A DNA stretch of 64,000 nucleotides from Halorussus rarus (GCF_003369835.1 NZ_QPMJ01000002.1:1-64000), one strand, 5' to 3'; positions 15,198 through 24,482 are shown, counted from the first letter of the stretch. Program-made: numbers and translations. Notes: generated from the letters alone by a model not told the origin.

Positions 15198-17426
15198 TCA
15201 GTCCCGGACGCGGCCGGCCAGCAGCGCGGCCGCCAGCAGGGCGACCAGCGTCGCGCCGACGCCGAATCCGGGGACGCCGCCGTCCGCGTCGCCGGCCGAG
15301 GTCTCGGTCGTGGTCGCGCCGTCGTTCCGGCCGTCGACCGCGCTCACCTCGACCTGAACCGCTTTCGTCACCGTCGCGCCGTACTCGTCTTCGACCACCA
15401 CGGTGACGGTCTTGGTGCCCGCCGAGCCGAAGCTGTGCTCGACCGACGTCCCGGTGACGTTCCCGCCGTCGAACGCCCACGTCACGGTGACGTCGCCGAC
15501 CCGGTCGCTCACGTTCGCCGCGAAGGTAGCGGCCTTCCCGACCGTCGCGGCGTCGGGCGTTCGGACCGTCACCGCGGGCCGATCGTTGACCACCAGCGTC
15601 GCGGTCGCGGTGTCGGCCAGCCCGTTCGCGTCCGCGACGGTCAGGTTCACCGCGCGTTCGCCCGGCTCGTCGAAGCTGAACGTGGCGGTCTCGCCGGCGG
15701 CCGACCGCTCGCCGACCGACCACTCGTAGCTCGCCAGCGACCCGTTCTCGGCCATCGAGCCGCCGGCCGACAGCTCCACCGAGTCGCCGGCCATCACGAC
15801 CGTCTCCCCGTCGATGCTCGCGGTCGGCGCCGGCACCGCGGTCACGGCCAGCGTGCCGGCGCCCGCGGTGTCCGCAGCGAGGACGGCGGTGCCGTTCGCC
15901 TGCGAGACGACCTCGGTCCGCAGCACCGACCAGCCGTCACCCGTGCGCTCGGCGACCCGGACGTCCGAGAGGTCGGCTTCGACCGCGTCGGTCTGCACCG
16001 CGAACTCGACCGTCGCGGACTGGTTCGCGGCCACTGCCGAGCCGTCGAGCGAGACCGCGTACAGGGCGTCGCCCGGCGGCGAGAGGTCCGAGACGTCGGT
16101 GCGCTCGGCGACGGCGAGCACCCCCGAGACGTTCGCGTCGGTCAGCGTGACCGCCTGCACGGGCGAGTCCGCGAACCGGACCGTCGTCCCGGACCCGTTC
16201 GCGTCGGTGTCCGTCACGGCCGCCACCTGCGGACCGCCGATCCGGACGACCCAGCCGTCGCGGTTGTCGCCGTAGCTGGTCGACTCGCCGATGGCGAGGT
16301 AGCCGCCGCCGTGGCCCTCGACGACCGGCCAGAACTTGTCCCAGTAGTTCGCGCCGTAGGTCCGCTGCCAGTCGCGCTTCCCGGCGGCGTCGGTCTTGAC
16401 GACCCAGCCGTCCGCGCCCGCGTCGCCGGCGACGTGCTTGGTGCCCGAGACGACGTAGCCGCCGTCGGGGTCGTTGTGGATGCCGAAGAAGGCGTCGGCC
16501 TTGTCGGTGCCGTAGGTCCGCTCCCACCGCTTCTCGCCGTCGCCGTTGATCTTGAGCATCCAGCCGTCCTCCTCGCCCGCGCCCTCGCTGGCGGTCCGGC
16601 CGGCGAGCACGAACCCGCCGTTCGAGCCCGCGGTGGCGTCGTGGACCCGGTCGAGCTCGCCGCCGCCGTAGGTCTCGGCCCACTCGAGTTCGCCGCCGGC
16701 GTCGGCCCGCATCACCCACGCGTCGGCGGGGTCCGAACTGCTACCCATGGTTGTCCCGGTCAGCAGCAGGTCGCCGCTGTCGGTGACGAACACCGAGTTG
16801 ACGTACTCGTCGGAGCCCGACCGGAGCGTGTCGTAGGTCTCGCTCCACACCTGCGTCCCGTCGGACTGTAGCTCCATCAGCCACCCCTCGGCGGTGCCGC
16901 CCTCGTCGTGCCAGCCGCCGGCGTACACCGTCCCGTTCGAGCGCGTGAGCGACCACAGCTCCGAGGGCCCCTCACCCCCGTAGGTCCGTTCCCACTGCTT
17001 CTCGCCGTCGGGGCCGATCTTCATCACCCAGCCCGTCCACGGCTCGTCGGCGCTCGCCGACTCCATCCCCGCGACGAGGTAGCCGTCGCCGGACCGGATC
17101 ACGTCGAAGATGCGGTCGGTCCCCGGCCCGCCGTAGGTCTTCGACCACTCCGTCCGGCCGGTCCGGTCGAGCATCGCGACGTAGCCGTCGTGCTTGCCGT
17201 CGTCGGCCTCGCTGTTCGACCAGCCGACCACGAGGTAGCCGCCGTCGACCCGTAGTCCGGTCGCCAGCTTGTCGTCCTCGTCGCCGCCGACCGTCTCGGC
17301 CCACCGCTCTGACGGCCCCGACGCGTTGCCGGCGCGGTCCGGCGCGGTCGCCGCCACCGCCGCGCCGCTCAGGGGCGCTCCGACCACGAGCACCGCGAGT
17401 ACCGCGGCCAGAATCGTCCGTCTCAC
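15198..17426 (-). CDS. Secreted PGF-CTERM surface protein with seven propeller-like repeats and two PKD domains
   Basis: Predicted 742-residue exported protein. A Sec signal peptide (MRRTILAAVLAVLVVGAPLS...) is followed by seven repeats, each holding a W-x-x-T-Y/V-G-G-type motif, a D-GGY/GG-like strand and a DGW-V-like strand. Seven copies suggest a seven-bladed beta-propeller. After a beta-rich middle domain come two PKD domains (residues ~540-620 and ~620-700). The C-terminus has the PGF-CTERM pattern: PGFG, a hydrophobic helix, then RVRD. In haloarchaea this tail is processed by archaeosortase ArtA and linked to lipid, so the protein is probably displayed on the S-layer side. Its ligand is unknown. 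Confidence 0.88.
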   Translation of the reverse strand: MRRTILAAVLAVLVVGAPLSGAAVAATAPDRAGNASGPSERWAETVGGDEDDKLATGLRVDGGYLVVGWSNSEADDGKHDGYVAMLDRTGRTEWSKTYGGPGTDRIFDVIRSGDGYLVAGMESASADEPWTGWVMKIGPDGEKQWERTYGGEGPSELWSLTRSNGTVYAGGWHDEGGTAEGWLMELQSDGTQVWSETYDTLRSGSDEYVNSVFVTDSGDLLLTGTTMGSSSDPADAWVMRADAGGELEWAETYGGGELDRVHDATAGSNGGFVLAGRTASEGAGEEDGWMLKINGDGEKRWERTYGTDKADAFFGIHNDPDGGYVVSGTKHVAGDAGADGWVVKTDAAGKRDWQRTYGANYWDKFWPVVEGHGGGYLAIGESTSYGDNRDGWVVRIGGPQVAAVTDTDANGSGTTVRFADSPVQAVTLTDANVSGVLAVAERTDVSDLSPPGDALYAVSLDGSAVAANQSATVEFAVQTDAVEADLSDVRVAERTGDGWSVLRTEVVSQANGTAVLAADTAGAGTLAVTAVPAPTASIDGETVVMAGDSVELSAGGSMAENGSLASYEWSVGERSAAGETATFSFDEPGERAVNLTVADANGLADTATATLVVNDRPAVTVRTPDAATVGKAATFAANVSDRVGDVTVTWAFDGGNVTGTSVEHSFGSAGTKTVTVVVEDEYGATVTKAVQVEVSAVDGRNDGATTTETSAGDADGGVPGFGVGATLVALLAAALLAGRVRD

Positions 17427-17572
17427 GTTCCCTCCCTCCGTTCGAGTCGCACCGCGTTGTCGTTCCAGAACATCGTATCCAAACGTTTCGCTCCGTTATT
17501 CTGCCGTTGAATCGTCGTCGCCGGACGCGCGGCGTCCGGACGGACGTTACCGAGAACGTGCCGTCGTTCGGG

Positions 17573-17582
17573 CCTTTGTTAT
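17573..17582 (-). promoter_or_regulatory. RTAACAAAG element (site 2)
   Basis: The minus strand reads ATAACAAAGG, pointing toward the surface protein gene starting at 17426, about 147 bp away. It is divergent from site 3. The longer match ATAACAAAGGCC-GAACGAC is shared with site 5 at 24264. Confidence 0.45.
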
Positions 17583-17718
17583 GTGTCGGCTGACCCCGGC
17601 ACAGGCGGTTCCTGAAGCCTGCTCCACGGAATCGGCGGATCGCCCAACGGGGTCGACAAGGGACGTCGAAACGGAGTCCGGCGCCGGGTAACGTGCCGTT
17701 GTAGACCGACAGCCGGAT

Positions 17719-17728
17719 GATAACAAAG
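17719..17728 (+). promoter_or_regulatory. RTAACAAAG element (site 3)
   Basis: The plus strand reads GATAACAAAG followed by TGGCAA, pointing toward the DUF1616 gene at 17816 about 90 bp downstream. Together with site 2 it forms a divergent pair in a 390-bp intergenic region that otherwise shows no gene. Confidence 0.45.
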
Positions 17729-17815
17729 TGGCAATCGTGCGTTCCCCGGTGTAATGAGCCGTCGAACTGTCATCGGAACGCGCCGAAGGACCGTCGCCGC
17801 CGCACCGACCGCCGC

Positions 17816-18832
17816 ATGAGTCACGAAACGCCAGACGGGACGCTGGTCGACCGCCTCGCGCGACCCGCGCTCCCGCTCGACCTGCTCGCCGTGGTCGGCT
17901 ACGCCGTCGTCTCGGTCCTGTTGCTCTCCCGGCCCGGCGTCTACGGCACGCCGCTGGGCGCCGCGCTCGGCCTCCCGCTGGTGCTGTTCGCGCCCGGGTA
18001 CGCGCTCGTCTCGCTTTTGTTCCCCGGCGCGACGCCCGACGACGCCGCGACCGGCCGGACGCTGCCGGCGGTCCGCCAGCACGGGCTGGTCGGGACCGAG
18101 CGGGCGGCGCTGGGCTTCGGCATCAGCGTGGCCGTGATCCCCATCCTCGGGATCGCGCTCGCGGCCTCGCCGTGGTCGCTGACGCCGGGGACCGTCCTGC
18201 TGTCGGTCGCGGGGCTGTCGGTCGTCCTGTCGACGCTCGCCGGGGTCCGTCGGCTCCGCCGGCCGGCCGACCGGCGGTTCGTCCTCCCGGTCAGGTCGTG
18301 GCTCGACCGCGCGCGCGGCGCGTTCTCGACCGGGCCGACGCTCGACCGAGCGCTCAACGTCGGGCTCGCGGTCGCGGTCGTGGCGGCGGTCGCCACCGTC
18401 GGCTACGCGGTGGCCGCGCCGGGCGACGGTCAGGAGTTCACCGACGTCTCGCTGCTCTCCCGGGACGACACCGGCGAACTGGTCGCCGAGGACTACCCGC
18501 GGAACTTCACCCGCGGGGAGAGCCGCCCGCTGGTCGTCCAGCTGGACAACCACGAGGGCCAGCCCACCGACTACTCGGTCGTGGTCGAACTCCAGCGGGT
18601 CAGGCAGGCGGCCGACGGCGGCCCGAAGGTGGTCGAGGACCGGAAGCTGGCGACGTTCACGCCCACCGTGGGCGCGGGCGAGCGGTGGCGGACCACCCAC
18701 GAGGTGACGCCGACGATGACCGGCGAGAACCTCCGGCTGGAGTACCTCGTCTACAAGGGCGACCCGCCGGCGAACCCGTCGGCCGACAGCGCCTACCGCC
18801 ACGTCCACGTCTGGGTGAACGTGACGGCGTGA
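17816..18832 (+). CDS. DUF1616 domain membrane protein
   Basis: Predicted 338-residue protein. Four transmembrane helices lie in the first ~200 residues, including VLFAPGYALVSLLFPG, the characteristic FxPGYxLxxxLFP motif of DUF1616. An exported beta-rich domain follows (LDNHEGQPTDYSVVVELQ), with the NHE-type motif and C-terminal HVHVWVNV. DUF1616 proteins often sit in haloarchaeal glycosylation or exopolysaccharide clusters, as here; their biochemical role is not known to me. The ATG at 17816 (MSHETP) is chosen because the 33 codons upstream are basic and lie over the promoter. Confidence 0.88.
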   Translation: MSHETPDGTLVDRLARPALPLDLLAVVGYAVVSVLLLSRPGVYGTPLGAALGLPLVLFAPGYALVSLLFPGATPDDAATGRTLPAVRQHGLVGTERAALGFGISVAVIPILGIALAASPWSLTPGTVLLSVAGLSVVLSTLAGVRRLRRPADRRFVLPVRSWLDRARGAFSTGPTLDRALNVGLAVAVVAAVATVGYAVAAPGDGQEFTDVSLLSRDDTGELVAEDYPRNFTRGESRPLVVQLDNHEGQPTDYSVVVELQRVRQAADGGPKVVEDRKLATFTPTVGAGERWRTTHEVTPTMTGENLRLEYLVYKGDPPANPSADSAYRHVHVWVNVTA

Positions 18833-18965
18833 CCGACGCCCCGGCGTATCACGGACGGGACGCTCGCCCGACAGCTACCGACGGAAGACGGATCCGAGGA
18901 CACTAACGATACACATGTCGGAACACCACGCATCGACTCGCACGCGGAGGGACCGCTAACCGGCC

Positions 18966-19559
18966 ATGTGGCCCTGGGAACACCTCGCGGTCGGCTACCT
19001 CTGCTACTCGCTGCTGGTCCACCTGTTCGGCCGGCGCGCGCCCCGCGCGTGGCCGGCCGTCGCGCTCGCGGTGGGCACGCAGTTCCCGGACCTGGTCGAC
19101 AAACCGCTGGCGTGGACGTTCGGCGTCCTTCCCTCGGGCCACTCGCTGGCCCACTCGGCGTTCGCGGCGGTGCCGGCCGCGGCGCTCGCGGTGACGGTCG
19201 CCTGGGCGCTGGGCCGGCCGCGCGTCGGGGCGGCGTTCGGCTTCGGCTATCTGAGCCACCTCCCCGGCGACGTGATCTACCCGGTGCTCATCGGCGGCGA
19301 GGCCGACTACGGGTTCCTGTTCTGGCCGCTCGTCCCGGCCGAGGGAACCGACTCCGGCGTCGGGTTCCTCGAGATGGTGCGGTACCTGTTGGCCCGCTAC
19401 CGGACCGAACTGGCCCAGGGCGAGGTGGCGACGTACCTCGCCGTCGAGGTCGGCCTGATGGCCTCGGTGGCGCTCCTGTGGCTCTACGACGGGGCGCCGC
19501 CCCTAGGGTCGGTCTGGGCGCGGCTCCGGCTGGGGCGACCGGCCGAGGAGCCGCGCTGA
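18966..19559 (+). CDS. Membrane-bound metal-dependent hydrolase-like protein (YdjM/DUF457 type)
   Basis: Predicted 197-residue membrane protein. Metal-ligand-like residues match the DUF457 family: WEHLAVGYL at the start, TQFPDLVDKP, GHSLAHSAF, and YLSHLPGDVIYPV. About four transmembrane helices are present. The family is annotated as membrane-bound metal-dependent hydrolases and the substrate is unknown. It is transcribed in the same direction as the DUF1616 gene, 133 bp after it, at the edge of the surface-glycan region. Confidence 0.85.
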   Translation: MWPWEHLAVGYLCYSLLVHLFGRRAPRAWPAVALAVGTQFPDLVDKPLAWTFGVLPSGHSLAHSAFAAVPAAALAVTVAWALGRPRVGAAFGFGYLSHLPGDVIYPVLIGGEADYGFLFWPLVPAEGTDSGVGFLEMVRYLLARYRTELAQGEVATYLAVEVGLMASVALLWLYDGAPPLGSVWARLRLGRPAEEPR

Positions 19560-19693
19560 CGGCGAGCGTCGACCACCGCCTCGACGAGCGTCGACGGTCG
19601 CCGTCCACCCGTCTCGCCGTCTCCGTCCCGTTCGCGCCGGGCTACGGACCGCCTACGGGACCGAAGTGGTCGCGTAGACGGTTACAGGACGAC

Positions 19694-19703
19694 CATAACA
19701 ATA
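19694..19703 (+). promoter_or_regulatory. RTAACAAAG-like element (site 4, variant)
   Basis: The plus strand reads CATAACAATA, one base off the consensus, ending 24 bp before the GTG start at 19728. The position fits a TATA/BRE element of a leaderless mRNA. Confidence 0.4.
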
Positions 19704-19727
19704 GTATCGAGAGACGGACATAATCGC

Positions 19728-21143
19728 GTGACCGACGACGAGAGCTCGCTGACGCGGCGCGACGCCCTCCGGGCCGCCGGGGCGACCGTGGGCGCCGGGG
19801 CGCTCGCGGGGTGTGGCGGTCCCGATCCGGGGACCACCCGCGAGACGACCTCCGGCGCGACCCCGACGACCTCGCCCGGCACCGAGTCGACGACGACCGG
19901 CACCGAACCGACGACCCGGTCGGCGAACGACCTGGTCGACCCGACCGACTACGAGACGGTCGTCGACGTCGCCGAGGCCGGCGCCGACACCGACGGCGAG
20001 GAGCTGATAAACCCGGTCGTCGAGGAGCACGTCGGCGACGACACCCTGCTGTACTTCCCGACCGGGCGGTACCTGCTCGGCGGTTGGCGGGTGACCGACT
20101 ACCGGAACCTCGCGGTCGTCGGCGACGACGCCACCCTGGTCGCGCCGCCCGACGTGAACTACTGGCTGATGTGGGGCGGCCTCGAGGACCTGCTGTTCGC
20201 CGGGTTCACCATCGACTGCCGCGGCGAGAACGTCGCACCCATCGCCCACGTCGGCGTGACGCGGGGCGACAACGTCGTTCGGGACGTGACCGTGCGGGGG
20301 CACCGATACGCGCCGAAGACGGCCTTCGAGGTGGAGGTCACCGACCCCGACGGGTCGCTGCTGTTCGACGGGCTCTCGCTGCCCGACGGGTCGACGACCG
20401 GCCACTCGGTGTACGTCTTCCCCGAGAGCGTCGGCGAACTGACGTTCAGGGACTGCCGGATCGAGCACTGGAAGGAGGGGCTGTACGCCGCCTACCACCG
20501 CGGCCCGCTCCGCATCGAGGGCGGCTACTACGCCAACAACGGCATCGAGCAGGTCCGGGTCGGCGGCGGCACCGAGGGCGCGGTCGTCAAGGACGTGACG
20601 ATCCGCGTCGACAACCCGCGCCAGGCCCAGAACAAGCCAAACATGCGGGGCATCTGGGCCGAGGAGGGCGCCCACGTCCGGATCGAGAACTGCGACATCG
20701 CCATCACCGACCTCACGGGCACCTACTCCTCGGGCGGCATCGTCGTCGAGAAGCAGTTCGGCGAGGCGGTCGTGGAGAACACCCGCGTCCGGACCGACGT
20801 CGAGGCCTACGCGCTCAGCGTCCGGGACCCCATCGACAGCATGGAGGGCCAGACCGTCCCGAGCCTGGACAGTCTCCCGGAACGGACCCGGTTCAGCGCG
20901 AGCAACCTCCGCATCGAGGGGGCCGCGACGTCCGGCACCGCGATCCGGGTCAACCGCCGGGACGACTGCACGTTCGAGAACATCTGCGTCCAGCACCCGA
21001 AGGGCGACCGCGACGGGCTCCTCGTGGCCGAGGCCGACGGGTGTTCGGTCAGCGACTCCACCATCGACGTGAGCGGCGATGCCGTCGTCGTCGACGAGGC
21101 GACGGTGAAGACCGAGCGACTCCGGCGGAACGGCTCCTGCTAG
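19728..21143 (+). CDS. Tat-exported lipoprotein with right-handed parallel beta-helix
   Basis: Predicted 471-residue exported protein starting with GTG. The N-terminus has a twin-arginine signal with lipobox (TRRDALRAAGATVGAGALAGC), then a Thr/Gly-rich linker (~residues 30-65) typical of haloarchaeal lipoproteins. The rest contains repeated short beta strands with N/D turns (NLAVVGDDATLV, VVRDVTVRGHRY, VRIENCDIAIT, CTFENICVQHP), typical of a pectate-lyase-like parallel beta-helix. Such folds often bind or cleave polysaccharides; no catalytic residues can be assigned. It lies in the glycan region and could act on surface polysaccharide (inference). Confidence 0.87.
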   Translation: MTDDESSLTRRDALRAAGATVGAGALAGCGGPDPGTTRETTSGATPTTSPGTESTTTGTEPTTRSANDLVDPTDYETVVDVAEAGADTDGEELINPVVEEHVGDDTLLYFPTGRYLLGGWRVTDYRNLAVVGDDATLVAPPDVNYWLMWGGLEDLLFAGFTIDCRGENVAPIAHVGVTRGDNVVRDVTVRGHRYAPKTAFEVEVTDPDGSLLFDGLSLPDGSTTGHSVYVFPESVGELTFRDCRIEHWKEGLYAAYHRGPLRIEGGYYANNGIEQVRVGGGTEGAVVKDVTIRVDNPRQAQNKPNMRGIWAEEGAHVRIENCDIAITDLTGTYSSGGIVVEKQFGEAVVENTRVRTDVEAYALSVRDPIDSMEGQTVPSLDSLPERTRFSASNLRIEGAATSGTAIRVNRRDDCTFENICVQHPKGDRDGLLVAEADGCSVSDSTIDVSGDAVVVDEATVKTERLRRNGSC

Positions 21144-21242
21144 GCGAGTCCGACGGTGCGACGAGGACGACCGTTCCGATTTGTTCGGGCCGAACCCGAC
21201 TGGAGGGACAACTGAACGTCACCTCCTGAGAATCGCATCCTC

Positions 21243-21249
21243 GTTTTAT
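21243..21249 (+). promoter_or_regulatory. TATA-like element for the DUF3796-type gene
   Basis: TTTTATG-type sequence ends about 26 bp before the ATG at 21275, the usual leaderless TATA spacing. Confidence 0.4.
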
Positions 21250-21274
21250 GCAAGCGCGACCCGTCTCTCCGGAC

Positions 21275-21538
21275 ATGAGCGAACCAGTCAGCGGCGGCGC
21301 CCGCGAGGACGGAGCGACGAACGACCGGTCGTGGATGCTGGGATTCCTGGGGCTCCTCGGATTCGTGGGGTTCCAGGCGTTCGAGACGGGGGAGCCGCTG
21401 ACGCTGTTCTACTTCGGCTTCTTCGGCTTCCTCGGGTTCTTCCGGTACTTCCGGGAGGAGCTGAAGTTCCTCGGTCTGCTCGGAGTCCTCGGCGTCGTCG
21501 TGGCGCTGCTCGGCCTGACGGGCGTCATCCCGGTCTGA
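21275..21538 (+). CDS. DUF3796-like small membrane protein
   Basis: Predicted 87-residue protein with three to four hydrophobic segments made largely of G/F/L: MLGFLGLLGFVGFQAF, FYFGFFGFLGFFRYF and LGLLGVLGVVVALLGL. The repeated GFLGF pattern matches the DUF3796 family of small membrane proteins, whose function is unknown. It is convergent with the FemAB-like gene at 21582. The ATG at 21275 (MSEPVS) is chosen from TATA spacing. Confidence 0.78.
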   Translation: MSEPVSGGAREDGATNDRSWMLGFLGLLGFVGFQAFETGEPLTLFYFGFFGFLGFFRYFREELKFLGLLGVLGVVVALLGLTGVIPV

Positions 21539-21581
21539 GGAGGGACGGCCACTCGGCGAAAACAGTCGGGGCGGGGTCGGT

Positions 21582-22604
21582 TCAGCGCAGCTTCTGGTAG
21601 ACGCTCGACAGCGCGTTGGTGACCCGGGTCCCCTTCTGGATCGAGTAGTACGACCGGAGCTCGGGGCCGAACTTGGCCTTGTAGCCGCAGAGGCGCTCCT
21701 CGTTTGCGCCCACCAGGTCGTAATTCTCGACCCCGCGGTCCATCGCGTCGGTCATGATCGCCCAGTCGACCAGGTCGTTGACAGGGAGGTCCCGGTCGTG
21801 CTTGGCGCCGCCCTGCCACCGGTAGACCGTGTCGCCGAACTCCAGCGCGACCATCCCGCCCGCGAACTCGCCGTCGATCTCGCAAGCGTAGGGCCGGACC
21901 GCGCCGTCGGGGAGCCCCCGGTAGAGGTCGGTCACGAAGTCGGCGGTCACCCCGTAACTCTCGTCCTGCTCGTCGTGGCGCGACCGGACCTGCGAGATGA
22001 TCGCGGCGATCTCGTCGGGGCCGCCCTCGTACACCCGGTAGTCGCCGTCGGTCCGGATGTTGTTCCGGGCGTCGCTCGAGAACGACATCAGCACCTCGTC
22101 CTCGCCGGGCGTGAGGTCGACCGAGTAGGTGTGGCGCACGTCGACGTCGAAGTCGGCCCACTCGAAGGGGCGGACGTCCCGGTAGTCCGGGACGGGCCGG
22201 ACCTGCGTGAACCTGGGGCCGAGCCGAGCGTCGATCCAGTCGAGACACCCCCGGACGAACCGCTTGTTCCGGCGCTCGCGCTTGCGGCGCTTGAGCTTCC
22301 GGTGGTTCAGCAGCGCAGGCCCGAGGTACGACACCCAGAGGCCGGGCGCGGGCGAGAACGCCATCGTCATCCCGCCCTTCCGCTTCTCGAAGACGGGGAA
22401 GACGCCGACCGGCTCCTGGCCCTTGTACCCCACCAGCGGGTGGATCCGGGCGTCGGCGTGGTCGGCCTGGACTTCGAGGGACTCCCCGTAGTGGAAGACC
22501 CCCGCCTGGGGGGACCGCTCGACCAGGTCGTTCCAGTCGTGGTGGTCGAACTCCGTCGCGCGTCCGATTCTGATGCCGTCGTTTTCGATGATTGTCACGC
22601 TCAT
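21582..22604 (-). CDS. FemAB/GNAT-like transferase (lipid II-type aminoacyltransferase fold)
   Basis: Predicted 340-residue cytosolic protein. It has the layout of the GNAT-type PF13480 family related to FemAB: an N-terminal half with GYKGQEPVGVFPVFEK, and a C-terminal half with FSSDARNNIR, EIDGEFAGGMVALEFGDTVYRWQGGAK, and YDLVGANEERLCGYKAKFGPEL. The closing blocks are nearly shared with a paralog at 33979-35067 (YDLMGANTERLCRYKAKFGADL). Members act in exopolysaccharide and cell-surface gene clusters, probably adding acyl or aminoacyl groups; the donor is not known. It overlaps the upstream phosphatase-like gene by one base (TAATG). Confidence 0.85.
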   Translation of the reverse strand: MSVTIIENDGIRIGRATEFDHHDWNDLVERSPQAGVFHYGESLEVQADHADARIHPLVGYKGQEPVGVFPVFEKRKGGMTMAFSPAPGLWVSYLGPALLNHRKLKRRKRERRNKRFVRGCLDWIDARLGPRFTQVRPVPDYRDVRPFEWADFDVDVRHTYSVDLTPGEDEVLMSFSSDARNNIRTDGDYRVYEGGPDEIAAIISQVRSRHDEQDESYGVTADFVTDLYRGLPDGAVRPYACEIDGEFAGGMVALEFGDTVYRWQGGAKHDRDLPVNDLVDWAIMTDAMDRGVENYDLVGANEERLCGYKAKFGPELRSYYSIQKGTRVTNALSSVYQKLR

Positions 22605-24238
22605 TATTCGAGGTACCCGAGGTCCGCGAGCCGCGCCTCGACGTCGTCGTCGTCGGTCGCGACTTCTCCGCCCGCGTCGAACGCGGGGTACGATTCCGTG
22701 CCGACCGCCCCGACCGCGGGGAGCACCGACCCGTCCATCCGGTCGGCCGCCGGGACGCCCATCGTCGCCAGCACCGTGGGGGCCACGTCGAAGAGGTGGG
22801 CGTCCGAGAGGTCCGCGGTCGGGTCGACGCCGGCGCCCGACACCGCCACGATCCCGTCGCGCTTGTGGTTGTAGGGCTCGCTCGGCGGGGCGAACCGCCC
22901 GTCGCCGACGCGGGTCGAGAGGAACTCGTCGTACTCGCGCGGGATCGTGATGACGTCGGGCGCCTCCTCGACGTAGGGACCGGAGAACACCTCCTCGCGC
23001 CGGGCCACCCGCTCGAACACCGGCTCGCCGTCGGGGGTCTCGGCGCCCGAGAGCAGGTCGACGAGATCCTCGCAGAGCCGGTCGTACCGGCTTTCGGGCA
23101 CCACGCCGTCGGGCTCGCGGCCCTTGAGGTTCACGCGGACGCCGAGCTCGATGCGGTCGCGCATGTAGGCCCGCGAGGCCGGGAAGTCGACCTGCTCGGA
23201 GCCGGCCCGGGCCACGTCGGTCGGGACGCGCTCGGCCACGAACTCCGCGAGGCCGACCGCGTCGAGCGCGGCCCGGATGCGCTGGCTGGTGACGCCGACG
23301 CTCGCGAGGCCGGCCACGGCGCGCTCGAGCGGGGTCCGGTCGTCGTCGGCCTCGGCCTTCCCGGTCTCGCCGTCCTGCAACTGGTTGTCGGCGATGGTCG
23401 ACCAGGTGGGCATCCCCTCGCCCTCGGTCGTGGTCTCGACCAGGCCGCGCTCGCGCAGGAGCTCGTTGGGCCGGAACTCGTGGCCGGCGTACTCGCCCAT
23501 CCCGTGGTCGCTGGCGACGACCACGGTGTCGGGGTCGCACCGGTCCAGTATCTCGCCGACCTGGCGGTCGACCGCCTCGTAGACGGTCCGGACCTTCGCG
23601 TCGTCGCCGGGGAACTCGTGGAAGACGGTGTCGGTCTGCTGGAACTGGACGAAGCCGAACGCGGGGTCGAACCGGTCGGCGAGGTAGCGGAACGCCTCGC
23701 CCCGCATCGCGACGAGTCGCTCGTACCACTCTACCTTCTCGGCGCCGTCGGCGTCCCGGGGTGCGTACACGCGGTAGTCGCCGATCTCGTCGCGGACGTC
23801 GTCGAGCAGGCCGTCGGGGTGGCAGTCGGGGTCCTCGGGCGCGGTGTAGCCCGGCACCACCGCGCCGTCGAACTCGCGGGGCGGGTGGGTCACCGGCGCG
23901 TTGACCACGACGCTCGACTTGCCGCGCTCGTCGAGCAGCTCCCAGAGGGTCCGCTCGCGGACGCGGCTCGCGTTCACCACGTCCCAGTCGTAGCCGTCGA
24001 ACGCCAGGAAGCCGAACACGCCGTGCTTGCCCGGGTTGACGCCGGTGTACAGCGACGGCCACGCGCTGGGGGTCCAGGGCGGCACCTGGGACTCCAGCGG
24101 GCCGGCCGCGCCGGTCTCGAACAGCGACTCCAGATTCGGCACCGCGCCGGACTCGAAGAGGGGTTCGAGGACCGACCGACACCCCGCGTCCAACCCGACC
24201 AAGAGGGTCTCCATGCTGGTCTGCGGGCGGTCAGCCAT
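22604..24238 (-). CDS. Alkaline-phosphatase-superfamily phosphodiesterase/nucleotide pyrophosphatase-like protein
   Basis: Predicted 544-residue protein (or 537 if it starts at METLLVGLD). Superfamily features: LLVGLDAG with the first metal Asp, the nucleophile region PPWTPSAWPSLYTGVNPGKHG, VVVASDHGMGEYAG with metal Asp and His, and a late LFDVAPTVLATMG motif. No signal peptide is visible, so it is probably cytosolic. The superfamily hydrolyses phosphomonoesters, diesters or transfers phospho groups; in glycan clusters such proteins may modify sugars or lipid carriers (inference). It is co-transcribed with the FemAB-like gene, and an RTAACAAAG element lies 26 bp upstream. Confidence 0.87.
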   Translation of the reverse strand: MADRPQTSMETLLVGLDAGCRSVLEPLFESGAVPNLESLFETGAAGPLESQVPPWTPSAWPSLYTGVNPGKHGVFGFLAFDGYDWDVVNASRVRERTLWELLDERGKSSVVVNAPVTHPPREFDGAVVPGYTAPEDPDCHPDGLLDDVRDEIGDYRVYAPRDADGAEKVEWYERLVAMRGEAFRYLADRFDPAFGFVQFQQTDTVFHEFPGDDAKVRTVYEAVDRQVGEILDRCDPDTVVVASDHGMGEYAGHEFRPNELLRERGLVETTTEGEGMPTWSTIADNQLQDGETGKAEADDDRTPLERAVAGLASVGVTSQRIRAALDAVGLAEFVAERVPTDVARAGSEQVDFPASRAYMRDRIELGVRVNLKGREPDGVVPESRYDRLCEDLVDLLSGAETPDGEPVFERVARREEVFSGPYVEEAPDVITIPREYDEFLSTRVGDGRFAPPSEPYNHKRDGIVAVSGAGVDPTADLSDAHLFDVAPTVLATMGVPAADRMDGSVLPAVGAVGTESYPAFDAGGEVATDDDDVEARLADLGYLE

Positions 24239-24263
24239 GTAACCGGTATAACCGGTCGTTCGG

Positions 24264-24273
24264 CCTTTGTTAT
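24264..24273 (-). promoter_or_regulatory. RTAACAAAG element (site 5)
   Basis: The minus strand reads ATAACAAAGG, 26 bp upstream of the start at 24238. The spacing is that of a TATA box for a leaderless transcript. Confidence 0.55.
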
Positions 24274-24395
24274 GGGCCGTCTGTCACGAAGAAAACACGT
24301 CCTACGGCCCGATCGACCGGGTAAGCTCTCGTTAACACCGCCGCACCGTCTGTTTCGGATGTTCCGTCCCGACTGTTTCACCGGCGGCCGTTACA

Positions 24396-24482
24396 CTTAA
24401 ATAAGAAATCTCGTATTGAACTGAAGTCGGCACCTTTATGAATGGGCAGTCTCGCATTGAGAATTGCATGGCACGCGACGAG
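24396..24482 (+). repeat. Direct repeat copy A (promoter and gene-start segment)
   Basis: It matches copy B at 24890-24977 with a constant offset of 495 bp. The strongest blocks are ATTGAACTGAAGTCGG (B: ATTGAACGGATGTCGG) and TGCATGGCACGCGACGA, identical in both. The middle ~25 bp has diverged. In copy A the shared ATG is at 24468. Confidence 0.7.

Noticed and set aside
22592-24400. Plus-strand open frame (about 600 codons) antisense to the phosphodiesterase-like gene
   Set aside because: No motif; the opposite strand encodes a recognisable superfamily protein.
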